This document shows, piece by piece, positions 1 through 5,068 of a stretch of 6,545 bases of DNA. The position numbers and the translations under genes are program-made. Source of the stretch: Deltaproteobacteria bacterium (GTDB lineage Bacteria; UBA10199; DSSB01); contig JAIOPF010000261.1 in the NCBI GenBank assembly GCA_021414045.1, forward strand, positions 1 through 6,545. The letters are read 5' to 3'. Position 1 is the stretch's first letter; the number at the start of each line of letters is the position of its first letter. Below the pieces are notes generated by a model, which saw only the letters and a list, made by a program, of their open reading frames with translations, had not been told where the DNA came from and searched no databases.

Positions 1-579
1 CGCTTCGTCTTCATCGACGAGTCCTATTTAAAGACCCTCAAACCCCGAGAGTTGATCTGTGGGTTGGCCGAGGTGATCAAATACGCCGCCATCTTCGATG
101 CGAAGCTTTTCCGAACGCTGGAAGAGAAAATGGACGAGATCGTTCGGGGGCGGGGCGATGGCCTTGAAGCCATCGTTCGACGCTGTTGCGAGCTCAAGGC
201 CCATGTCGTGGAGCGCGATGAGAAAGAGACGCTGGGATTAAGGGCCAAGCTCAATTTTGGCCACACCTTGGGGCATGCTGTCGAAAGCCTGACGCACTAC
301 AAGAAATACACCCACGGCGAGGCCATCGCGATGGGGATGGTCTATGCCGCCCGCCAGTCGGTGGCCCGAGCGGGTTTCCCGGCCAAGGACGTCGAGCGCT
401 TGAAGGCCCTGATCGAGAGGGCGGGTTTGCCCACGGAAATGCCGGCTTTTCCCAAGGCGGCGTATCGCAAAGCCCTGATGCAGGACAAAAAAAGGGTGTC
501 TTCGCAGCTGCATTTCGTTTATTTAAATAAGATCGGAAAGTCCGACGTCATCCCAACGCCTTTTGACGAGGTGATTTGA
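1..579 (+). CDS. aroB: 3-dehydroquinate synthase, C-terminal part (5' truncated by window edge)
   Basis: AroB converts DAHP to 3-dehydroquinate, the second shikimate-pathway step, in the cytoplasm, using NAD+ and a divalent metal. The frame is open from base 1, so the gene begins upstream. 192 residues are visible, about half of the usual 350-370, covering the C-terminal metal-binding domain. Visible signatures, numbered from the window edge, are LKPRELICGLAEVIKYA (residues 13-29), NFGHTLGHAVE (85-95) and HGEAIAMGM (105-113). By comparison with known DHQ synthases, the metal ligands are Glu24, His88 and His105, all present. The C-terminus (QDKKRVSSQLHFV) has the conserved DKK motif typical of the family. 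The gene ends in TGA at 577-579, and the next gene starts 7 nt later with its ribosome-binding site (GAGG, 578-581) overlapping the stop, which suggests coupled translation. aroQ, the next pathway enzyme, lies two genes downstream. No damage is visible. Confidence 0.96.
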   Translation, partial: RFVFIDESYLKTLKPRELICGLAEVIKYAAIFDAKLFRTLEEKMDEIVRGRGDGLEAIVRRCCELKAHVVERDEKETLGLRAKLNFGHTLGHAVESLTHYKKYTHGEAIAMGMVYAARQSVARAGFPAKDVERLKALIERAGLPTEMPAFPKAAYRKALMQDKKRVSSQLHFVYLNKIGKSDVIPTPFDEVI

Positions 580-586
580 GGTTTTT

Positions 587-1053
587 ATGCCGATCGATTT
601 CGATCCCGTTTTTCATACCGAAACCATGGTCAAGATCCTGCGCGAACAGGGCAGCACCCAATACGCCATGGAACTCGCCTCGAGGAACTCCGCGAAGACG
701 CCCGCCGTGCCTTTGAGCGTTTCAAGAGCGGGGGCCGGCTCCCCGAGGGAGAGCCCGTCCGTGCCGAAATCGCCGAAGTTACGGTACCCGAATCGACCGT
801 CGCCGAGGCCGAGGTTGCTTTTTCTGAAATCGAGGAGGTTCCCACAGCCGAGCCTGAGGCCCTTCCCGAGCCGGTCTTCGCGTCCGCCTCCGTCGAGACG
901 GTCGTCGACGAAGTTCTGCACGAGCCCGTGCGACTCACCTTGGTGCCGTCCCCGGTACGGGTTTCCTCCCGCGAGAAAAAGATCCTGCGCCTGCAATCCA
1001 TGCTGGCCCGCGTGCAAATCTTGAGGAAGGCCGCCGATGCATCCCAAGCGTAA
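587..1053 (+). pseudogene. Small TPR-like/coiled-coil protein of unknown function, interrupted by a -1 frameshift near 679
   Basis: Function is not recognised. It starts at ATG 587, five bases after GAGG (578-581). The first 31 residues read as real protein (DFDPVFHTETMVKILREQG, then STQYAMELA), resembling a TPR helix pair. From about 680 this frame turns into an implausible Pro/Ser/Arg-rich sequence that stops at 1024. The overlapping frame continues sensibly from 679 (LEELREDARRAFERFKSGGR) to TAA 1051-1053. It gives an acidic Pro/Glu/Ala/Val-rich linker and a basic amphipathic C-terminal helix (SSREKKILRLQSMLARVQIL). One extra base in the CC run at 678-679 would join the halves into about 155 residues. 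The downstream frame has no ATG, GTG or TTG between the aroB stop and the junction, so it cannot start there on its own. No slippery heptamer is visible, so a sequencing or assembly error or a very recent mutation is likelier than programmed frameshifting. The corrected gene overlaps aroQ by 17 nt and carries aroQ's Shine-Dalgarno. It is cytoplasmic by appearance. Confidence 0.75.
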
Positions 1054-1540
1054 CATTCTCGTGATTCACGGCCCCAATCTCAACCTTTTGGGGCTCCGCG
1101 AGCCGGAAGTCTACGGTGCGGTCACGCAAAAGGACATCGACGAGACGTTGAAGGCGATCGCCGCCGAAGAAAATTTGCAGATCAAGGTTTTTCAATCCAA
1201 CGGAGAAGGGGACCTGGTTGACGCCATTCAGGGAGCCGCGGGGCGTTTCGATGGGATCTTGATCAACCCCGCCGCCTATACCCACACCTCTGTGGCCCTC
1301 AGGGATGCGGTGGCGGCAGTGGGCTTGCCGGTCGTCGAAGTGCACCTTTCCAATATCTACAAACGCGAGGAATTCCGGCATCATTCGTATATCGCCCCCG
1401 TCGCGGTGGGCCAGGTTTCCGGCTTCGGCGCCTACAGCTACGTGCTGGGCTTGTACGGCCTGATTCAAGAGATCGACAAGAGGGCGGGCGACGTAACTCC
1501 TAAAGCCAAGAAAAAGACGCCTTCCCAGCGCAAAAAGTGA
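1037..1540 (+). CDS. aroQ: 3-dehydroquinate dehydratase, type II
   Basis: This enzyme dehydrates 3-dehydroquinate to 3-dehydroshikimate, the third shikimate step, in the cytoplasm. Family members usually form dodecamers. The 167 residues cover the whole flavodoxin-like fold (family about 145-150) plus an extra tail. Diagnostic blocks are [16 protein letters not shown] (12-27), [12 protein letters not shown] (53-64), [16 protein letters not shown] (76-91), [18 protein letters not shown] (101-118) and GFGAYSY (129-135). Residues matching the Mycobacterium tuberculosis catalytic set occur at a constant offset of two: Asn14, Arg21, Tyr26, Asn77, His83, His103 and Arg114. All are present, so it should be active. 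The last 20 or so residues are Lys-rich and probably disordered, a non-catalytic addition. The start is supported by a strong GAGGAAGG at 1023-1030 with a 6-nt spacer. It sits in an operon with aroB, the enzyme that supplies its substrate, two genes upstream. Confidence 0.97.
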   Translation: MHPKRNILVIHGPNLNLLGLREPEVYGAVTQKDIDETLKAIAAEENLQIKVFQSNGEGDLVDAIQGAAGRFDGILINPAAYTHTSVALRDAVAAVGLPVVEVHLSNIYKREEFRHHSYIAPVAVGQVSGFGAYSYVLGLYGLIQEIDKRAGDVTPKAKKKTPSQRKK

Positions 1541-1549
1541 TTCGTCTCC

Positions 1550-2356
1550 ATGGGTACCGAAAAGATTTCCAATATATTCAAAGGCCTGTTCAAGAAAACG
1601 GGCCCCGAGCAAGAGCTCAAAGAGTTCATGGCGATGTCCGCCAAGGACCCCACCGACATGCGCCTGAAGATCAAGGTGGGCGAGCTCTATTTCAAGAAGA
1701 AGGACATCCGCAACGGGATCGCCTGGTTCCGCGAGGTGGCCGAACACTACGGCGAGACGGGCTTCCTGCTCAAGGCCATCGCAATTTACAAGAACATCCT
1801 GAAGTTTTCGCCGGGCTCGGTGGAATTCAACGAAAAGTTGGGCGAGCTCTACGCCAAGATGGGAATGCGAGGAGACGCCTCGCAGCAATACCAGATCGTC
1901 GTGCATTATTATTTGAGCCATCACAAGGGAACCGACGCCATCCGCGCCTGCCAAAAGTTGGTCGAGGCCGAACCCGAGGAGCCGCGCCATCGCCTGCGGT
2001 TGGCCGAGATCTATTTCAACCAAGGCATGCAGGACGAGTCTCTAAAAGAATACGAGAGACTGGCCCGCGATCTCCGCAAGGAGATGAAGCACCTCGATAT
2101 CCTGGTCGAGGTCTACGAAAAAATCTTATTGAAGAAACCCAAGGAAATGGGCCTCGTCAAAGAGCTCTGCATCTTCTACTTGAAGCTGAAAAATCCCCAA
2201 AAGGCCATGCGCAAGATCGAGAAGTACAAGTTGGAACAGGACGAGCATTTCAAGCCCATCTATGCGAAGGCCCTTCAGCTAAAGGAATATCTGGCCAAGA
2301 CCGAGACCAAGGAAGATACGGGCAAGATCGTGAAACCGGAAGAGGACCATGGCTAA
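1550..2356 (+). CDS. Tetratricopeptide-repeat protein, cytoplasmic, function unknown
   Basis: This 268-residue protein is helical almost throughout and is built of TPR units. Recognisable repeats lie around residues 33-66 (IKVGELYFKKKDIRNGIAWF), 71-104 (FLLKAIAIYKNILKFSPGS, then KLGELYAKMGM), 105-141, 146-175 (RLAEIYFNQGMQDESLKEYE) and 183-223. TPR arrays are protein-binding scaffolds; no partner or enzymatic residue can be named. There is no signal peptide or membrane segment, and the C-terminus is charged (KTETKEDTGKIVKPEEDHG). The pattern GFLLKAIAIYKNIL followed by DASQQYQIV resembles TPR proteins I associate with Deltaproteobacteria in the broad sense. No Shine-Dalgarno is visible before ATG 1550 (the preceding bases are TTCGTCTCC), but aroQ stops only 9 nt upstream in the same frame, so translation may be coupled. 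Its stop overlaps the hisS start by 8 nt. Placement between aroQ and hisS gives no direct clue to function. Confidence 0.9.
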   Translation: MGTEKISNIFKGLFKKTGPEQELKEFMAMSAKDPTDMRLKIKVGELYFKKKDIRNGIAWFREVAEHYGETGFLLKAIAIYKNILKFSPGSVEFNEKLGELYAKMGMRGDASQQYQIVVHYYLSHHKGTDAIRACQKLVEAEPEEPRHRLRLAEIYFNQGMQDESLKEYERLARDLRKEMKHLDILVEVYEKILLKKPKEMGLVKELCIFYLKLKNPQKAMRKIEKYKLEQDEHFKPIYAKALQLKEYLAKTETKEDTGKIVKPEEDHG

Positions 2357-3635
2357 GAAAATCAGCGGCGTGAAAGGGATGGAAGACCTCTTCGATTCCG
2401 AGGAGGTCCAAAAATGGCTGAAGGTGGAGCAGACGGCGCGGCGCGTTTTCAAGCCCGCGGGTTTCCAAGAAATCCGCACGCCCATCCTGGAAGAATCCGA
2501 CCTCTTCGAGCGCAGCGTCGGAGAAACCACCGAGATCGTCGAAAAAGAGATGTATACGCTGCTGGACCGCAACGACAAACGCCTGGCGATGCGGCCCGAA
2601 GGCACGGCGCCCATCGTGCGCGCCTTTGTCGAGCATTTCACTTCCCACAACGTGCAAGAGGCGCGGTTCCTTTATATGGGACCGATGTTTCGTTATGAGA
2701 GGCCGCAGAAGGGGCGATTGCGGCAATTTCACCAGATCGGCGCGGAGGTCTTCGGCTCCGACCATCCCTTGCTCGACGCCGAGATGATTTCGCTGGTGCA
2801 CCGGCTTTTCACCGAGCTGGGCCTCGAATCCTTTCAGTTGCAATTGAACTCGCTGGGCTCGAGGGATGACCGAGAGAAATATCGGGCGACGCTCGCGAAA
2901 TTTTTGGATGGCATCAAGGATAGGCTTTGCGAGGAATGCCAACGCCGCATCGTCCGCAACCCGCTCCGCGCCTTGGATTGCAAGAAACCCGGTTGCATCG
3001 AGGCCACCGCCAATGCGCCGCTCTTGCCGGATTCGCTGGCGCCGGAAAGCGCGGAGCATTTCGCCGTCGTCCAGGCGGGCTTGAAGTCGCAAGGCGTCGA
3101 GTTCAGCCTGAATCCCCGCCTGGTGCGCGGCCTGGATTATTACGAAAAAACCGTCTTCGAATTCACCAGCGGCGAACTGGGCGCCCAGAACGCCGTCGCG
3201 GGAGGTGGACGATACAATGACTTGGTTCAGGAGCTCGGCGGACCGGCCGTCCCCGCCATCGGCTTCGCCCTCGGCATGGAGCGTTTGGTTTCCATCCTGC
3301 CGGAGGAAGCGGGAAAGAGCTCCGGCGCGCCTCGAGTCTATCTCCTCGGATTGGATCCTCAATCCGAGCAATGGCTGTTCGGCCAATTGCGCGAGCTGCG
3401 AGCCATCGGCGCCGTCGTCGAGTTGGATTTTGGCGGGGTTTCCCTCAAGAGCAAGATGCGGCGCGCCGATCGCTGGAAAGCCGAATGGGTGGTTCTGCTG
3501 GGCGAGGAAGAGCGCAAGCGGGGCGTGGCCATCCTGCGCGATATGCAGAACCAGAGCCAGGAAGAAGTTCCGATGTCGGAGCTTTTCATGCGACTGACCT
3601 CCAGGCTGCCGACCATGCATTTCCTGAAAATGTAG
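2349..3635 (+). CDS. hisS: Histidyl-tRNA synthetase (histidine--tRNA ligase)
   Basis: This class II aminoacyl-tRNA synthetase attaches histidine to tRNA-His using ATP and acts as a cytoplasmic homodimer. The length, 428 residues, is normal for bacterial HisRS. The N-terminus MAKKISGVKGMEDLF is typical. Motif 2 is FRYERPQKGRLRQFHQIG (114-131), with Arg115 as the ATP-contacting arginine. The histidine-specific motif is LVRGLDYYEKTVFEF (258-272), with Arg260 equivalent to E. coli Arg259. Motif 3 is AIGFALGMERL (303-313). The anticodon-binding domain spans roughly 327-415 (PRVYLLGLDPQSEQ onward). The insertion domain carries four cysteines (194, 197, 211, 216), discussed as a finding. ATG 2349 follows the purine-rich GGAAGAGG (2338-2345) with a 3-nt spacer and overlaps the end of the TPR gene by 8 nt, so it is probably coupled and the last gene of the operon. 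No terminator hairpin is visible in the 59 nt after its stop. Confidence 0.98.
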   Translation: MAKKISGVKGMEDLFDSEEVQKWLKVEQTARRVFKPAGFQEIRTPILEESDLFERSVGETTEIVEKEMYTLLDRNDKRLAMRPEGTAPIVRAFVEHFTSHNVQEARFLYMGPMFRYERPQKGRLRQFHQIGAEVFGSDHPLLDAEMISLVHRLFTELGLESFQLQLNSLGSRDDREKYRATLAKFLDGIKDRLCEECQRRIVRNPLRALDCKKPGCIEATANAPLLPDSLAPESAEHFAVVQAGLKSQGVEFSLNPRLVRGLDYYEKTVFEFTSGELGAQNAVAGGGRYNDLVQELGGPAVPAIGFALGMERLVSILPEEAGKSSGAPRVYLLGLDPQSEQWLFGQLRELRAIGAVVELDFGGVSLKSKMRRADRWKAEWVVLLGEEERKRGVAILRDMQNQSQEEVPMSELFMRLTSRLPTMHFLKM

Positions 3636-3657
3636 GCAGGTGTCCCGACAATCCGCC

Positions 3658-3694
3658 TTGCCCGATCCTGGATTTCCTCTTATAGTTCCGCTCC
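3658..3694 (+). promoter_or_regulatory. Predicted sigma70-type promoter of the acyl-CoA dehydrogenase gene, possibly giving a leaderless mRNA
   Basis: TTGCCC (3658-3663) matches four of six bases of the -35 consensus. TATAGT (3681-3686) matches five of six of the -10 consensus. The spacer is exactly 17 nt. Transcription would be expected to start about 6-8 bases after the -10 box, at roughly 3692-3694, directly against ATG 3695. No Shine-Dalgarno is visible in the bases before the ATG (TTCCGCTCC), which agrees with leaderless translation. The site lies in the 59-nt gap after hisS and separates the dehydrogenase from the aro-hisS operon. This is a pattern match only; no transcript data are available. 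Confidence 0.5.
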
Positions 3695-4846
3695 ATGGAA
3701 CCCAATTCTCCCTTTACCCCCGAACACGAACTTTTCCGAAAAACCGTCCGCGACTTCGCCGAGAAGGACCTTTTGCCCCACAAAGAGAAATGGGAACAAG
3801 AGAGGGGCTTTCCCAAGGAAGTCTTCAAGAAGGCCGGGGATCTCGGCATCCTCGGAGTTTGCTTTCCGGAAGAAGTCGGGGGCAGCGCCGGGGATTGGTG
3901 GTTCAAGGTCGTCTTCTGCGAGGAGATCATCCGCTGCAAGATGGCGGGCCTGGCGATGGATTTGATGGTGCAGGCCGACATCTCGACGCCCATCATTTCT
4001 TACCTCGGTACCGAGGAGCAGAAGAGAGAGTTCCTCATCCCCGCCCTCAAGGGCGACAAAATCGCCGCCTTGGGCATCACCGAGCCGGGCTGCGGTTCTG
4101 ACGTGGCGAACATCACCACCCGCGCCGAGACCCAGGGCGACGACTACGTCATCAGCGGCGCCAAGACTTATATCACCAACGGCGGACGCGCGGATTTCAT
4201 CACCTTGGCCGTGCGCACGGGTGGCCCCGGCTATCAAGGCATCAGCCTGGTCACCTTTCCCACCGATACCAAGGGATTCGCCGTCGGTAAAAAGCTCGAG
4301 AAGCTCGGTAATCATTCTTCCGACACCGCCTTGCTCTTCTTCGAGAACTGCCGCATTCCGCGGCGTTACGTGATCGGCGAAGAGAACATGGGCTTCGTCT
4401 ACATCATGAAGAATTTCCAGGGCGAGAGGCTCGTCGCCGCCGTCACCAGCATCGCGGGATCCGAGCTCACCTTGGGCGAGACGGTCCGGTATTGCCAAGA
4501 ACGCAAGGCCTTCGGAAAGCGCATCATCGACTACCAAGTCTGGCAGCACAAGTTCGCGGAACTGGCGACGCAGATTGAGGCGGGAAAACGTTTGAATTAT
4601 CACGCCGTCAGCCTGTTTCAGGCGGGGATCGAATGCAGCAAGGAAGTCTCCATGGCTAAACTCTTCGCTTGCGACCTTGCCCAACGCGTCGCCTACGATT
4701 GCCTGCAGGCCCATGGCGGGGCGGGTTACATGGAAGAATACGATTTGGCGCGCTTCGCTCGGGACATTCGCTTGATGACCATTGGTGGCGGGTCTTCGGA
4801 GATCATGAAGGAGATTATTGTTAAGAAGATGAAGTGGACTAGGTAG
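3695..4846 (+). CDS. Acyl-CoA dehydrogenase, long-chain/isovaleryl-type active site
   Basis: This FAD enzyme introduces the alpha-beta double bond into an acyl-CoA and passes electrons to electron-transfer flavoprotein; it is cytoplasmic and usually tetrameric. The length, 383 residues, is normal and all three domains are present. The N-terminal helical domain spans about 1-120. The middle FAD-contacting segments are LGITEPGCGSDVANITTRAE (126-145) and GAKTYITNGGRADF (155-168). The C-terminal domain includes ERKAFGKRIIDYQ (269-281) and QAHGGAGYMEEYD (338-350). At the position of the medium-chain-type catalytic glutamate (IYEGTSQI in MCAD) this protein has IGGGSSEI (363-370), with Gly365 in place of Glu. 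Glu244 in FQGERLV matches the base used by long-chain and isovaleryl-CoA dehydrogenases, so the enzyme is probably active and of that class. Long-chain, branched-chain and citronellyl-CoA dehydrogenases all remain possible. An acyl-CoA carboxylase subunit lies 222 nt downstream in the same direction, suggesting a shared catabolic role. Confidence 0.93.
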   Translation: MEPNSPFTPEHELFRKTVRDFAEKDLLPHKEKWEQERGFPKEVFKKAGDLGILGVCFPEEVGGSAGDWWFKVVFCEEIIRCKMAGLAMDLMVQADISTPIISYLGTEEQKREFLIPALKGDKIAALGITEPGCGSDVANITTRAETQGDDYVISGAKTYITNGGRADFITLAVRTGGPGYQGISLVTFPTDTKGFAVGKKLEKLGNHSSDTALLFFENCRIPRRYVIGEENMGFVYIMKNFQGERLVAAVTSIAGSELTLGETVRYCQERKAFGKRIIDYQVWQHKFAELATQIEAGKRLNYHAVSLFQAGIECSKEVSMAKLFACDLAQRVAYDCLQAHGGAGYMEEYDLARFARDIRLMTIGGGSSEIMKEIIVKKMKWTR

Positions 4847-4895
4847 TTTTTGCCGCGCCGCCTTCCGGGAGCGGGGTTCTTTCTTTTTGCGCTCT

Positions 4896-4926
4896 TTTTC
4901 CTGGGGCTCTAGCCGCCCCAGGAAAA
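4896..4926. repeat. Inner hairpin 1 of the nested palindrome (12-bp perfect stem, 7-nt loop)
   Basis: TTTTCCTGGGGC (4896-4907) pairs perfectly with GCCCCAGGAAAA (4915-4926) around the loop TCTAGCC. A further T-G wobble (4895 with 4927) is possible. The stem is strong, but the bases after it (GACGAAAAC on +; AGAGCGC after the A-rich arm on -) hold no T-run, so intrinsic termination is unlikely in either direction. It may still act as an mRNA 3' stabiliser for the dehydrogenase transcript. Confidence 0.8.
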
Positions 4927-4928
4927 GA

Positions 4929-4974
4929 CGAAAACCTCCATATCATTGGAGCTTTAAGGTGATGGAGGCTTTCG
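4929..4974. repeat. Inner hairpin 2 of the nested palindrome (12 of 13 pairs)
   Basis: CGAAAACCTCCAT (4929-4941) pairs with ATGGAGGCTTTCG (4962-4974), with one A-C mismatch (4934/4969). The enclosed 20 nt could extend the stem if TCATT (4943-4947) pairs with GGTGA (4958-4962) across a 2-nt bulge. It starts only two bases after hairpin 1 ends, so the two would be adjacent arms of the three-way junction closed by the outer 33-nt arms. Confidence 0.7.
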
Positions 4975-5068
4975 AATCCGCGCAAAAATAAAGAACCCCG
5001 CTCCCGGAAGGCTTCGTGCAGTTTGGGGAGGGTAGGGGAAGAATATTTTATTTCCTTCGGTAAAAATT

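Larger units (their letters stand above)
4860..5012. repeat. Large nested inverted repeat (33-nt arms, 32/33 matched) able to fold as a three-way junction; candidate structured RNA or MITE-like element
   Basis: The left arm 4860-4892 (beginning GCCTTCCGGGAGCGGGG) and the right arm 4980-5012 (ending CCCCGCTCCCGGAAGGC) are reverse complements except at one position (C4883 against A4989). The 87 nt between them are nearly filled by two further hairpins (4896-4926 and 4929-4974), leaving only 2-5 unpaired bases at the junction, so the block can form a Y-shaped fold as RNA or a cruciform as DNA. No T-run follows on either strand, so it is not a classical intrinsic terminator. Nine-base flanks (TGCCGCGCC left, TTCGTGCAG right) show no target-site duplication. 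It lies between the dehydrogenase stop and the carboxylase start, ending 56 nt before the latter. It could be a processing or stabilising mRNA structure, a non-autonomous mobile element or a regulatory RNA; the sequence does not decide between these. Confidence 0.85.

Noticed and set aside
671..690. Programmed -1 ribosomal frameshift in the aroB-aroQ intervening gene
   Set aside because: No X-XXY-YYZ slippery heptamer occurs at the junction and no clear downstream stimulatory structure was seen; a base loss is simpler.
935..3620. Long open frames on the minus strand (935-2023, 362 aa; 2250-3620, 456 aa)
   Set aside because: They lie opposite aroQ, the TPR gene and hisS, which have clear family motifs. 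Their His/Gln/Gly/Arg-rich translations show no recognisable domain and are expected from G/C-biased third codon positions.
4964..4983. tRNA T-arm-like string (TTCGAATCC)
   Set aside because: The bases on either side cannot form the 5-bp T stem, and no acceptor, D or anticodon arms are present; the string is explained by hairpin 2 and the junction.
4962..4991. Tiny open frame of 9 codons inside the palindrome
   Set aside because: It is too short, has no ribosome-binding site and falls within paired arms.
4860..5012. Retron ncRNA (msr/msd flanked by inverted repeats)
   Set aside because: The long flanking arms with internal hairpins recall one, but no reverse transcriptase gene is next to it and the flanking genes are metabolic.
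4860..5012. Intrinsic terminator for the dehydrogenase or carboxylase transcripts
   Set aside because: The stems are strong, but no T-run follows any of them on either strand.
5022..5049. Possible promoter for the carboxylase (TTGGGG / TATTTT)
   Set aside because: The -35 match is poor and the spacer is 15-16 nt; too weak to annotate.
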